A DNA stretch of 64,000 nucleotides, taken from the NCBI GenBank assembly GCA_016758965.1, contig JAEPRB010000052.1, forward strand, positions 1 through 64,000, written 5' to 3'. Origin of the DNA: Circinella minor. Its lineage: Eukaryota > Mucoromycota > Mucoromycetes > Mucorales > Lichtheimiaceae. Each line of letters begins with the position of its first letter. Positions within the stretch are counted from its first letter, which is position 1. A program made the translations under genes and the position numbers. The notes beneath the pieces are model-generated. The model was not told the DNA's origin. It saw only the letters and a list, made by a program, of their open reading frames with translations, and made no database searches. This document shows, piece after piece, positions 48,555 through 59,216 of the stretch.

Positions 48555-49795
48555 ATGGAAGACCATAACACCACTGATAATAATATTAATACCACCGACG
48601 AAAGAATTGTTCTATTTCAAAATTACGTATATGGATTGGGAAGATGCCGCAGGCATCAATTATAGACACAAGATAGAGGAAAAAGAAAAAAAAAAAAAAG
48701 TTCAAGGAATCCACCAGTAGCGATGATACACCTTCACGTCAAGTTCGCGGCCCATATAATACAAAAAATGATATTAAAGTTGCGAAAATGATCAATTTAT
48801 TACAAGAGTTTGAATGCATGTCAATTAAAGTAGCTGCAGCTACTCTGCCTTATTCAACTGCCAAACAACGCGTAAATCAATGGAATGAAGCGTGCAACAA
48901 TGGTAAAGACGTATTTCCAGGCTCGTCCAAAAAGTCTGGTGCTAAATCCAAACTTAATGACAAGCATACGGTTTTTGTCTTTGAAAAAATTCATGAACAA
49001 CTAACAATCAGCTGTAATGATATCACCGATTTACTTTGTCAACATTTCAAAGGTTTAAATATCACCAGCCGCGCAGTTAATGAACATATGCGTAAGAAAT
49101 GTCATCTAACCTACAAACGAACTATTCGCTAACTTGTTGCCGGTGATGATGATATAACTATTTTATAATGGTACGAAGCTGTATCAGCATCAATGGCACT
49201 TGGAATCAACTTCTTTTCTGAGTGTATTATTGATGCGATGAGGTGGGATTCAATAGTAATATGCATCGCTCTCACGGTTGGTCTCACGCTGGGAAAGCAT
49301 GCAAAATTATTGTAGAAACAAAAAGACCAAACCTCAGCATATTGGGAGCTATTACTGCTCATGGCGTCATTACGTTATCCAGAAGAGAGGTTTGTGCACC
49401 AACGAACAAGAAAAGAAAGGCAGATACTGGCACAGCACCCAAAAAAGGAACGACTCGTGGTAATTTTATGAAATTTATTAAACAAGTACTTACCAATATT
49501 GATGCCCATGATCTCCGTATCGATACCTTGTTGTGGATAACGCTGCTGATCATAGAACAATTGAGATTATTTGCCTCCTACCATACTCTCCTTTCTTAAA
49601 CCCAATCGAGGAATTTTGGTCGAAACTTAAAGATGTTGTCAATAAAGATCCTGCCTCAGTACAACTTAATATTATACTAAGTTAAGCGATCGCATTAAAA
49701 GAGCGTCAGAACACATTTTCCGTGAAGACTGTCAATCTTGGATTAAGCATTCACTGACTTTTTGGGATTGTTGTTTGGCAGAGGAAAAAGGATAA
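48555..49795 (+). pseudogene. Dead Tc1/IS630-type DDE transposase
   Basis: The frame begins MEDHNTTDN and is open to a TAG at 48663-48665. After a shift in a 13-A run it continues with a helix-turn-helix region (VRGPYNTKNDIKVAKMINLL, then KVAAATLPYSTAKQRV). The catalytic domain shows all expected landmarks in shifting frames: DEVGFNSNMHRSHGWS (first Asp), LGAITAHG, VDNAADHRTIEII (second Asp), LLPYSPFLNPIEEFWSKLK (Glu region) and the C-terminus SWIKHSLTFWDCCL with stop at 49795. Further stops: TAA at 49130-49132, 49166-49168 and 49683-49685; frameshifts near 49230 and 49530. A Tc1-like enzyme would cut and paste the element at TA sites; this copy cannot. Confidence 0.88.
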
Positions 49796-50159
49796 TAAAA
49801 ATGCATTATCAACATTGCTAGTTTATATATATATAAATAAATATAAATTATGTATATCGTTATATTCCATTTGGATCATATTCCTATTTATTTTCTGGTA
49901 GCTGAAATTCGTCCGGCATAAACCAATATAAATTGTACGTATGGTGATGTACGTTAACTTTAAAATTGATATTGTATTGGCCATTTATTGTGTAAACGTT
50001 AAAAAGAAGATACTTGAATAATAATAATATAAGAATAAAAACTTACTCTTCTTGTAGAAATAAAATAAGATGTGTAAAAGAGAAAAAGGGGGAGGGGTGA
50101 TGGTCAAAGTGCAAAATTTAAATGATTCAGAAAGTTACACTAATGGGAATTGTGGGTCT

Positions 50160-50610
50160 ACTAGAGCACTCGCAACGGTCCTTGTAAAAAGGCTTGCAAA
50201 ATGCAAAGCTTGTAAATTTTTTAAGAAAGCTTGTAAAATTACAAGGAGCGTTTGAGTGCTTGTAAAAAAAAACTATCGCTTTCCACTTTTAATAAAAATG
50301 ACCAATAACAGCATTACTGCTAATACTACTTCCACTTTGGCTTCTACCAATGAACCAACCATCGCGACAACTTGTTGAGCGATTTGATTAAAGGCGTTGA
50401 TGATAGTAGGATTCATTTGAAATTGATTGAAAAGAGATTAAGCTCAAAATAATACTCAACCCTGAGCCTATTTTTTTCACTTGCTTTCACTGAAGTATGA
50501 TTTTCACATTACACTTCCAAGTTACAAGCTAATTTTACAAGGACCATTTTGAGTATTTGCCTTGTAGTGTTACAAAAATTTTACAAATCTCAATTTACAA
50601 GCAAGGACTT
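50160..50610. repeat. Foldback/MITE-like inverted repeats built on CTTGTAAAA units
   Basis: Positions 50163-50268 form an imperfect hairpin: GCACTCGCAACGGTCCTTGT at the left is mirrored by ACAAGGAGCGTTTGAGTGC at the right. A related block at 50517-50607 has TTTTACAAGGACC, the inverse of GGTCCTTGTAAAA at 50178. This looks like one or two small non-autonomous elements nested in the 6-kb element; the superfamily is unclear (possibly hAT or Harbinger-like). Confidence 0.4.
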
Positions 50611-50739
50611 GGCTCAAGTTCATTTTCAAACTTCCAAAGCTGTACTTTACCCTCTGTATGCTGTGTTATTAATACTTGTAAAACTTTCTTTTGTATAGAC
50701 TTTTGGAAATTATCCACACAAAACTGGAAAAATATAACC

Positions 50740-52095
50740 ATGTATGATTTCAAATACGTCGCACAACACCTTAAAAACTCTAAAGCCGATGCGCACTTAG
50801 CATACTCAAACGACATTACAATAATGAAAAAAGGTTTGAGAAAAGATTCAAACAAATTTGAAATTCTTAAATCTTGTCAAAAAGAATTGAACGTACGTTT
50901 ATATTTTATTATTATTATTATTGGTAGTCATTGTAATACTAAATCGATTGATTAACAAAACTAAACTATATTTTAATAAACAACAGGAAGTTTCGAAAGA
51001 TCATACGAACAAGTACTTCTGGGACACATAGGCAATGAAAATTCTAAAAATTGCGGTCCGTCAGCGTGTCACTAAAGTATGGATTTACTAGTCTAGAAAT
51101 GATTCTTCGTGGTCAAATGAATTTTCTTGTTCTAATCTTATCTTTATATTGTTTTAGGAGCGTATTTACAATGAAGAGGAAGAAGCTGGTCTGGCTGCTT
51201 TAAGAACTTTCAACAAAAGAAGAGAACAAGCGAATAACGATGATCGTGATAGCAGTGACTCAGATCAAGTCATTCACACTAGTCATTCAAATGCAGACAA
51301 TAGTTCAACTCGAGTTCAAGAATGTGACACCCTTGGTCAAGATAATGATAGTGATGACACGAACCAAAGCGACAATAATGATAATTATTCTCTACCAAAA
51401 AAGAGGCGGAACGTTGATTATGGTGCTACGTTTGGATCAGCATTTTGTGAATTTCAAGTAAAATCACTGGCTCGTGCTGCTACTGGTTTGGGCTTGTGTG
51501 TAGAGTCAGATTTATATGAACTTCTGTAAGTAGTTTCATATATTTAATATATATATTTATATTTCAATATTAAGAAGCTTATTTGGCTAACTAACATCAT
51601 ATATAAATATATAGTGCTTTAAACAATATAATAATTCTCAAACCAGATGGATACTCAAAAGCGGCCCGAGAACATTTTGAAAAACATGGTAATCTATTGG
51701 ATCAGGTCCATAAACTGGTGATGAGCAAGATTAAAAGAAGGTCACAACATGCAACATTTTCAAGAGAATTGGTAGTGCAAATACAAGACATCATTTACGT
51801 TAGTATGATTAACGTGCTCGCAGTAGTGATAGTTTATGTTCAATCCATTTCCAGGTTGCTAATTATGTTTTTTTTTGTTTATTAATTAAAAAAGGACTAC
51901 TGTCAAGCTGCCAAGGATATAGAAGTTAACAAAGGTGCTCGTTGGAAATGTTCACGGAAATTAATTGAATTGACAGAAGGCCGATCTGATCCTGAAACAG
52001 CGGTATTATTTGGGTTATCTTCTCTGTGCGTACTCATATTTCGTTCCAGATATAGGCTCACTGGCGGTAGTTGGGGGAAGGAATACAGCCAATAA
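50740..52095 (+). pseudogene. Captured multi-exon gene of unknown function with one premature stop
   Basis: Exons that close in frame: 50740-50892, 50987-51076, 51158-51525, 51615-51798, 51895-52095. The product begins MYDFKYVAQHLKNSKADAHL and has a charged KKGLRKDSNKFE region. An acidic Asp/Ser-rich linker with NDDRDSSDSD follows, then a compact helical-looking part (FCEFQVKSLARAATGLGLCV, HGNLLDQVHKLVMSKIKRR, DYCQAAKDIEVNKGARWKC). The only break is TAG at 51029-51031 between DT and AMKILK. Splice signals are otherwise intact, so it was recently functional or is read with the stop. I do not recognise a domain. Its position inside a TIR element, without a transposase motif, suggests capture from the host or nesting. 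Confidence 0.5.
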
Positions 52096-52109
52096 AATCG
52101 ATGGAAAAG

Positions 52110-52130
52110 GGGATTACAGACTGTAATCCC
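52110..52130. repeat. Perfect 10-bp hairpin
   Basis: GGGATTACAG and CTGTAATCCC separated by a single A, directly after the captured gene's stop; further TGTAATCC units follow. Possibly the end of a small nested element. Confidence 0.6.
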
Positions 52131-52839
52131 TTCTGTAATCCTTTTGTAATTGGCGAATGAGAATGCGTTATTCTGGATTACAGAATTACGCCATCCCTAA
52201 TTTGGATATCGGTCTTCTCATACAAACGACATTGATGCGTACTTCAAACACATTCATTTATACGCTTTTCTTTAACTCTTCTCTCTCCCTCTTTTTTTTC
52301 TTATATTTTTACACTCACATTTTTAGTAGACCACTATAAAAATAAATATATCATTTATTCATGGTAATCAACTAAATATAGTCCCGCCAATCCTAAAAGA
52401 TAAAACTAATTAAACATTTTATTATCTATTTTGATTCGTTCTTGCATATTAATAACCCGGATAAAAAAAGAGCATCAAAGAAAGAAACAAATGTTGTAAA
52501 CAGTTTCAGGGCATGACATAGAATTAATACGTATATATTTAACGATTAAATATAATAGGTCCTCACAATTGTTATTCCATTGTCTTCTGTTACAGAGGAG
52601 ATTACCGAAGAGGAAGTAGAGAGTATTATTAATTTATTAATAAAATATTATAATATACGTAATGGTATAAAAATTATTTAAAAAATAAAAAGATTACCAA
52701 AAGAAATATTATAATCATGTGTCCATTTATAGCCATTATCACGTCCTACTTCGGTTGCTACAGTTATTTCGCCTCCTGTTGCTGTACGTAGAGAGTTTAG
52801 ATTCAAATAATTCTCGTCGAAACGATTTAACAGATAACA

Positions 52840-53229
52840 ATGACAATGAAGAAGATGAGGTCCTTGTTTTGGATGATGACTTTTTTTAGATCTGAAGAAT
52901 CGGCTGATATGAATCCTCCAATTAACGATAGAAATGCAGCTGAAAATGCGAATGAAACTGACTGTCCCCCGGGAAGCGTGATTGATCAATATTCGAGCAG
53001 TATTCGTAGTAAATTCAAAAAAAGAAAGCAACCAAAAGAGTATGACGCAGGAACTTATTGGGTTACGCCAAACATGCCTTCATTTGCTTTGGAGAATGTG
53101 GTTCTTGATCCAAAAAGCTATATCATCCTTGTGTGTTTTTACGTATGTTACCCTCATTATCTTGTGGAGACTCAAAAGCTGTACTGTTCTTACCGCAAAT
53201 ACAAGATTAAAATAAAGGAACATATATAA
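52840..53229 (+). pseudogene. Second DUF6729-like N-terminal fragment
   Basis: The frame contains a Lys-rich linker, then KEYDAGTYWVTPNMPSFALE followed by LDPKSYI. This corresponds to the EYSRGTFWVRPKDPYFALL and LYYPRI block at 21270-21370, so both loci carry the same module truncated near the same point. Here the conserved YPRIF part is degraded and no zinc-binding remainder follows. It lies in the 6-kb TIR element. Family name from memory of fungal repetitive proteins; function unknown. Confidence 0.45.
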
Positions 53230-53499
53230 ACACTGTAAATATTAATTATGCAATCTGCGAAAACATATGTAAAAAAATTCAGTCTTCAACTCGAAAGCGA
53301 ACAGCTGAATTAGCATTTTATTATTATTATCGCTATTAAAGCCTTAAAGGTTCCTTGAATGGAACAAGCCACTGCAATAATCACAAGCTCTAATAATACA
53401 GTACCAACAAAAATTTAAATACAGTATTACCTTCATCATCTGAACAACAACCTATACATACTTCAAATAACGCTAATGCCAACACCAATTCTGATATCT

Positions 53500-53966
53500 G
53501 TTTACCAATACCACCACGAGCACCATTATTGATTGCGCCAAGACCTTCCAATAATATACCTTTTGACAATCATAGCACCAATCACCAACATGAATATACA
53601 CCACCACAGTCAATATATACTGTACTTAACAATATTCCGTTACTATTTTATACAAATACAAACTATATATCATCTAATAATCCAACGGCTCTAACTTCCA
53701 TCCCATCAACAATGAATATAAACCAGCGGCAAATAAGACATTGCTCTATTTGTGATCGTAGTAAGTGTCCAGGCCGTTCAAAAACACGTTATTGTAAAAA
53801 TGTACCTGAAACGTGCATTCATTGTAGAAAAGAAGAATGAAGTGGCAGATACACACCAAAAGAATGTCCACATTGTCCCAATCAATGCAACACAGGCAAA
53901 AGAAAAAAAAGCTGTGGTCGTTTTTGGCCATCAAAATGCGAAAAAAGAAATCAAACTGTCTAAGTA
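53500..53966 (+). pseudogene. Cysteine-rich (zinc-knuckle-like) fragment
   Basis: A Pro/Asn/Thr-rich segment (53529-53720) leads into RHCSICDRSKCPGRSKTRYC and then CIHCRK, a CxxC..C..C pattern like zinc-knuckle or SWIM-associated motifs seen in fungal transposable-element proteins. The frame then stops at 53838 and coding-like sequence resumes in another frame (TAA near 53965). Degenerate; possibly the C-terminal part of the protein whose start is at 52840. Confidence 0.4.
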
Positions 53967-54185
53967 GTTCAACACAATTTATTATATATATATTCTTTAT
54001 TTATTTAACTTTCTCCACACTCTCTCTACTTCTTTTTCATTATACAAATTATATCTTTAATAAATTATTTTACCATTTTTTTTAATGTGCGCCTAACGAC
54101 GCACATAAAAATAAATTATCCCCCACCTATGGCCAGAAAGCCCAAAAAACGGGGTTTTACTGTAGTGGATATATGCATGTTTAAG

Positions 54186-54324
54186 GTATTCATAGTCCTG
54201 TGATAGCTTAAATTTGCTTGGCATGGCTCAATTTTGTTGAAGTAGTTCAATTTGGAAAAGAAGCCCATTTTCAAAATCATCGCTCATTTTCATTTTGGAT
54301 GGCCAAATTCAATTTCCAACGCTG
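54186..54324. repeat. Right terminal inverted repeat of the 6-kb element
   Basis: Inverse of the left arm, ending CCAACGCTG followed by TA. It has AAGTAGTTCAATTTGG and GGCATGGCTCAATTTTG blocks matching the left arm in reverse. Confidence 0.8.
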
Positions 54325-54772
54325 TAAGGATCTTTAACCCTCTTCATTGTATCATCCCTTGTTTTGGTAAAAGGCTGATCATACAATCTACCTTTGAACT
54401 TGAAATTGTAGTACCAACATAAGGTAGCACAAATAAGTTTGGTATCCACGGCTGATCAATTTTTTTTTTTTTTACTTTTTTTTTAGAAGAAAAAAATACT
54501 ATTAGAATCATAATATATATTAATAATATAAATATCTACAAGAAAACCATAACAAAAAAAAACATTAAGAAAAAAAAAGATGACAATAGTGAAGAGGGAG
54601 ACAGGGGAGGAGGGGAATTATCCTGTTCAGTCATTTGAATAATAATAATAAAAACCCCATTAAATATGTAAAAAAAGTATATGTAATTATAAATATATAT
54701 ATGTATATGTTGTAATGTTATTTCTATGAGTTGTATAATGAGAAAAATATTGTAGACTTTTTTGGTTTTTTT
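54325..54772. other. Spacer between the TIR element and the permease gene
   Basis: AT-rich 3' side of the permease gene with A and T runs; nothing recognised. Confidence 0.5.
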
Positions 54773-57210
54773 CTAATCTGTTTCTGTCATATTCAACCCT
54801 TCATATTCAGGACTCCGCCGTCTTCCCATCTTCTTCATTAATGCTAAATAAAACATATATTTATAAGTATGAAGTTATTTAAAAAAAAACAACTAATCAT
54901 TATATCATCTACTTATACATATTACTTACCATTCCAAAGTTTTCCTATTGCTTCTCTATATTTTACTTGTACTAGCCATATTGGAATAGCAAGTAAAATG
55001 AATCCAAGGGATGTAAAACTTTCCCAAGGAGCTGCCATAAATGGCATGACACATAAAAAGAGTGCCACTATACAAAATAATATGGGAGTTGTTAACCATA
55101 CACGATAAGGTCGAGTAAGATCTGGTTCTGTATATCGAAATACAAGTAATGAAAGAACAGCTAAAAAGTAAAAACTATATATATAGTTTAATAATAATAG
55201 TATTAATAGTTTGTAAAACAAATTATTGATATCATGTAGAAAAAAAACTGAAATTTCGTTAATACTTTACATCCATGCACAAGTAGAATAAAAGTTAACC
55301 AAAGCACGAAATGAACCAATGATAATCATTATAGTTGTTAATAGGCCTTGAAGCACGATGGCTGTAATAGGTGTTTGTCGGCTTGCATTAAGCTTTCCAA
55401 AAACACTGGGTATATGACCTTGTTTTGCAGAAACATAAATGATACGTGATCCAGTAAATACAGTAGCATTAGCTGTCTATATAATATATATATTAACAAC
55501 CCAAAAGAGAATTAAGAAAAAAAGGTCAATTTGTATGAATAGGCCAATTATTATAATTATTCCTGTAGAAAAAAAAAACTTACACCAAAACAACTTAAAG
55601 CAACGCATACTGCTAATAGAATCCCACCAACAGGACCAAAAATCTTTTTACCAAAATCCATAGCAACAGTATTGGTATGCATGACAACTTGTGGACGAAG
55701 TACAGCTAAATAAGCTACGTTGGAAAACAAGTAACATACAATGACAATAGGAATACCGATAAATATCGCACGTGGTAAATCTTTATGTGGATGCTTCATT
55801 TCTCCAGAAACATAATTTAAATTATTCCATCCATCATATGCCCATAAACCTTTTATATATACAAAAATGCATCCATATTAATATTTATATCAGTAAAAAA
55901 ATAAAATCGTTTACTACTAAGAAAAAGGAAAATAGCCGTTTTTTCTTTTTACCTGAATAAAATGCTAATGAATATTGACCAAATGAAAGTTGATCAAAAC
56001 CAGCAAATGGATCACCTTCAAAACTTGTACCTATTACAGTACCTTTCGCAAGCATAACAACGCCAGTAATTGAAATAACAATAGCAGCTAATACTTTGAG
56101 AATAGTTAAAAAATCTTGAACACGAATACCTGCTCGAGTAGAAAATGCATTGATAATATTGACAAGCCAAAGACTAATCACTGCTAATAATTTAGGTAAA
56201 TATCTTGGAATAACCGAATCAGCAAGTTCTACAGCTGCTTCAGAATCATGTGGTACTCGAAAAAAATAGGTGTGAAAAGCTATTCGAGAGACATATTCAC
56301 CAAAAACTGTACATACAATGGCTAAACTTCCAGGCTATATAATTGTTATTTTGTTATTTTTTTTTTACTGATAATGAGAAATGTGTGGTTCTTATTATTC
56401 ATGTATGTAATAAAAATTCAAATTAAAAAGAAAATATTTTACCTTTTGTACAACTATACTCACAAACTCAAAAGTAAATGAGACAAGACTACCAAAAGCA
56501 CGATAGAGGTAAACAGATTCACCACCATTCATTGGTAACATTGTACCTAGTTCGGCATAACATAACGCGCCACATAATGCAAGTAAACCAGAAACAAACC
56601 AAATTATCAATGCTGTACCTGGTCCTTCAACTGCTTCTAGTACAGGACCTATATATTTCCCAATGAAGTATTTATGTTTAATTTTTGCTGTTGTTTTTCC
56701 ATCATATTACCCCTCCGTTAAAATCATTCATCTCTCTCTCTCTCTCTCTCAAACTATATATATACCAAATAATATAATAAAAAAAATAAAAAGTATAATA
56801 AGGGAAAAAGGAAGAGGGATAACTGAAAAAAAAATACTTTTTCTTTTAAAGAGAAAAAAAAAAAGAAGACAGGATATTACCCTTTTACCTGGAGAACTGA
56901 AAAGACCACTACCAATCATAGCACCAATGACTAAACCAAGACCATTTAAAAAAGATACTTTTTTTTGAAGTTCAGGCCCTCGTACTTGAGTTTCTGTTAA
57001 TGGAATCATTGGAATAGATTCAAAAGAAAATACAGAAGCATTGGATTGATTGGTATGATGAGTGGAAGGTAAAAGTGTTTGTTGACCATCATTATCGTCG
57101 GAAAGTAAAGATAAAACTTCATCGTCTGTTAAGTCTTCATTGTGTTTTAAAGAAAATGTCGTATCAAGTTCATGATCTTGATTATTGTATTCAGGAGACG
57201 ACGTTGGCAT
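54773..57210 (-). CDS. LAT/MUP1-type amino-acid permease
   Basis: Seven exons: 56889-57210, 56443-56648, 55953-56334, 55584-55849, 55271-55476, 54930-55174, 54773-54843 (565 aa, frames agree). It is an APC-superfamily transporter expected in the plasma or vacuolar membrane with about 12 transmembrane helices. An acidic N-terminal cytosolic tail of about 95 residues precedes helix 1, which has the substrate-binding signature GLVIGAMIGSGLFSSPG. The next blocks are CYAELGTMLPMNGGESVYLY, AFYSGLWAYDGWNNLNYVSG, EMKHPHKDLPRAIFIGIP and the VFTGSRIIYVSAKQGHIP loop, all typical of L-type amino-acid transporters and yeast Mup1. The short C-terminal tail is basic then acidic. The exact substrate (for example methionine or large neutral amino acids) cannot be read off. 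Upstream DNA has long A/T runs. Confidence 0.92.
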
Positions 57211-57942
57211 TGATTATTCCCTTGAGGAAAAAAAAGAAAAAAAAAAAAAGGATTAAGAAAAGAAAGAAAACTGTTTATGTATATTATATATAATATATTG
57301 TATGTTATCACCAAAAAGAATTCGGAAGTGGAACTTCGAATCCGCAAAAAAAAGATTTTTGTTTCACATAATATCATATATTTCGTTGCATAAAAGTGCA
57401 TAGCTAGCTATATAATATATGTATATAATAATACCAGTTGATATTGCTTTGTGTTTACATTGCTAAAAGGTTACGTACCATTGTGGTTCATTGGCTTATA
57501 ATTTTTTTAAGGATTAATTCTTAATAATGATGACAGGTAGCCCTGGGTTGTTGTTTGTTACAACTTTGAACTCTATTAGACATCTATGTTTCACAAAATT
57601 TTTTTTAATGTTTGTTACTAGGAAACATCAAAAGAAAAAATAAATGTATAATATCTAGAAGAAAAACCTACATAGTATATCTGTATACAAACAAACAAAC
57701 AAATTGAAATTGACAAGAAAGCATTCTCATTCTCCTTTTATTTTACCACTTTCCTACTCTTTTTTTTTTTTATAAAAGAAATGAATGTATGCAAGATGCA
57801 AGCTTCTCCCTACTACTGCACTACTACTCACACTATCACTGTACTGAACTTCATTTATTAAAAAATATATAAAAGACAAATGAGTAGTTTTCTAAATATT
57901 TCCTTCTTTCTTTTTACGTATATACCTTTTGAAATATATTTC

Positions 57943-57983
<41 letters not shown>

Positions 57984-57986
57984 AAA
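57211..57986. other. Divergent promoter region between permease and secreted protein genes
   Basis: Serves as upstream DNA for both divergent genes. It contains a CAAA repeat (57692-57708) and ends with a 35-nt T run (about 57944-57979) directly before the secreted-protein start. Confidence 0.5.
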
Positions 57987-58367
57987 ATGACCCTTTTTTC
58001 TACTCCAATATTACGTGCTATTCTATCATTATCGATATTTCTACTTGGTCAAAACATTATTCTTGCAAGCTCAGCACCAACAACCTCTCCAACAAGACAA
58101 GAGCCCGACTTGGGTATTGCTCCTGGTGCTCTTCTAGATAATTGTGTTTGTATGAGTGGTGATGATCAAGATTATACAACTTATAATGGGCGTTTAACAA
58201 GACAATGTTGTGATAAAAATGAAGTTGGGTTTTACTTTACTACATTGGATTTCTGTACTCATATTGAACCAGGTCGTCAAACAGAATATGATGATTGTTG
58301 TGCAACTCAGAAAGGAGGTTATGGATTATGTTCAGGTCCATTGCCTGCTATAATTCCGAGAACTTAG
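57987..58367 (+). CDS. Small secreted cysteine-rich protein
   Basis: A single exon of 126 codons. Residues 1 to about 28 form a signal peptide with a hydrophobic core (ILRAILSLSIFLLG), with a likely cleavage near ASSA. The mature ~98 residues hold eight cysteines in a CVC, CC, C, CC, C pattern (NCVCMSG, RQCCDKN, DFCTHI, DDCCATQ, GLCSG), suggesting four disulphides. Size, secretion signal and even Cys number are those of fungal small secreted proteins (effector-like or cell-wall-associated). I recognise no specific family. The T run just upstream of the ATG lies in its promoter/leader. Confidence 0.75.
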   Translation: MTLFSTPILRAILSLSIFLLGQNIILASSAPTTSPTRQEPDLGIAPGALLDNCVCMSGDDQDYTTYNGRLTRQCCDKNEVGFYFTTLDFCTHIEPGRQTEYDDCCATQKGGYGLCSGPLPAIIPRT

Positions 58368-59216
58368 TGCGCCTTTTTAATTTAATTGCTACCTATGACA
58401 GGGTATATACTTTTTCCTGAATATGAAAAGAAAAAGAGAAGATAATCATTTAGAGTATTGATATAATATATAGTAGCATTATATATAAATTAACGTAACG
58501 TTATATTTTGTAGATATGAAAATTTACTTTCTATATAATAAATAATATAATATGTTGATCAAAAGTAGTAGAAAAAAAGGAAGGGAGGAAAGGTGGCGTA
58601 ATAGTACATTTATTTATCCAAATAGAGAGTTAATAGTTATTTTTTTCGTCATTACGTACGTATAAAATAAAAAATACATTTTGTATTTTTGATAGCAATG
58701 AAGTTGATGTTTTTCTTTACGTTCACATACCTGTCGCGTGAATATGATTCTTGGTATTTTGTCCACTACAGAAAAAAGAATAGTATCAAAGATTGGTCGA
58801 CGACAATGTATAATAATAGATCCGCATTTTTTACTAAAATAAGCGAGAACAATTGTATTAAATAGAGAATTTATCTTTTCAATAAAAAATATGAGTAGAT
58901 ACAATGTATGATAGTAATAACATTATTTTTTCACGTTATTTAATTTCTAACAGCTGGAGTAGATACAGTTTTTTATATAATTGTTCAAAAGTACAGTTTC
59001 AAAGTAACACATTCATGTTTCCTTCTCTCTCAGTTCTCATTTCCCTCTCTCTCTCTTTTTTTTTTATATGCCATGCTGGATGAATCCGGAAAAAAGAAAA
59101 TGTATATAGAATGGTGAAATACAGTCTTGAGTTTGTGCAACTTGACATGTACTTGGTCTAACGCATTGCTTATATGTTGGACTACGGCAGGTACTAAAAG
59201 TTGTGCCATCCTGTGG
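58368..59216. other. Intergenic, nothing recognised
   Basis: AT-rich; frames on both strands lack domain features. Confidence 0.5.

Larger units (their letters stand above)
48273..54324. mobile_element. 6.05-kb Tc1/mariner-like element with ~140-bp TIRs and captured genes
   Basis: The left end starts CAGCGTTGGAAGTTAAATTT at 48273. The right end is its inverted counterpart finishing ...CCAACGCTG at 54324. The two arms (about 48273-48413 and 54186-54324) stay clearly alignable for about 140 bp with scattered substitutions. TA dinucleotides at 48271-48272 and 54325-54326 form the target duplication typical of Tc1/mariner. Inside are a dead DDE transposase (48555-49795), a separate multi-exon gene with one stop (50740-52095), a DUF6729-like fragment (52840-53230) and a Cys-rich fragment (53500-53966). 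At 6 kb it is several times longer than a standard Tc1 element, so it has acquired or been invaded by other DNA. Confidence 0.85.
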
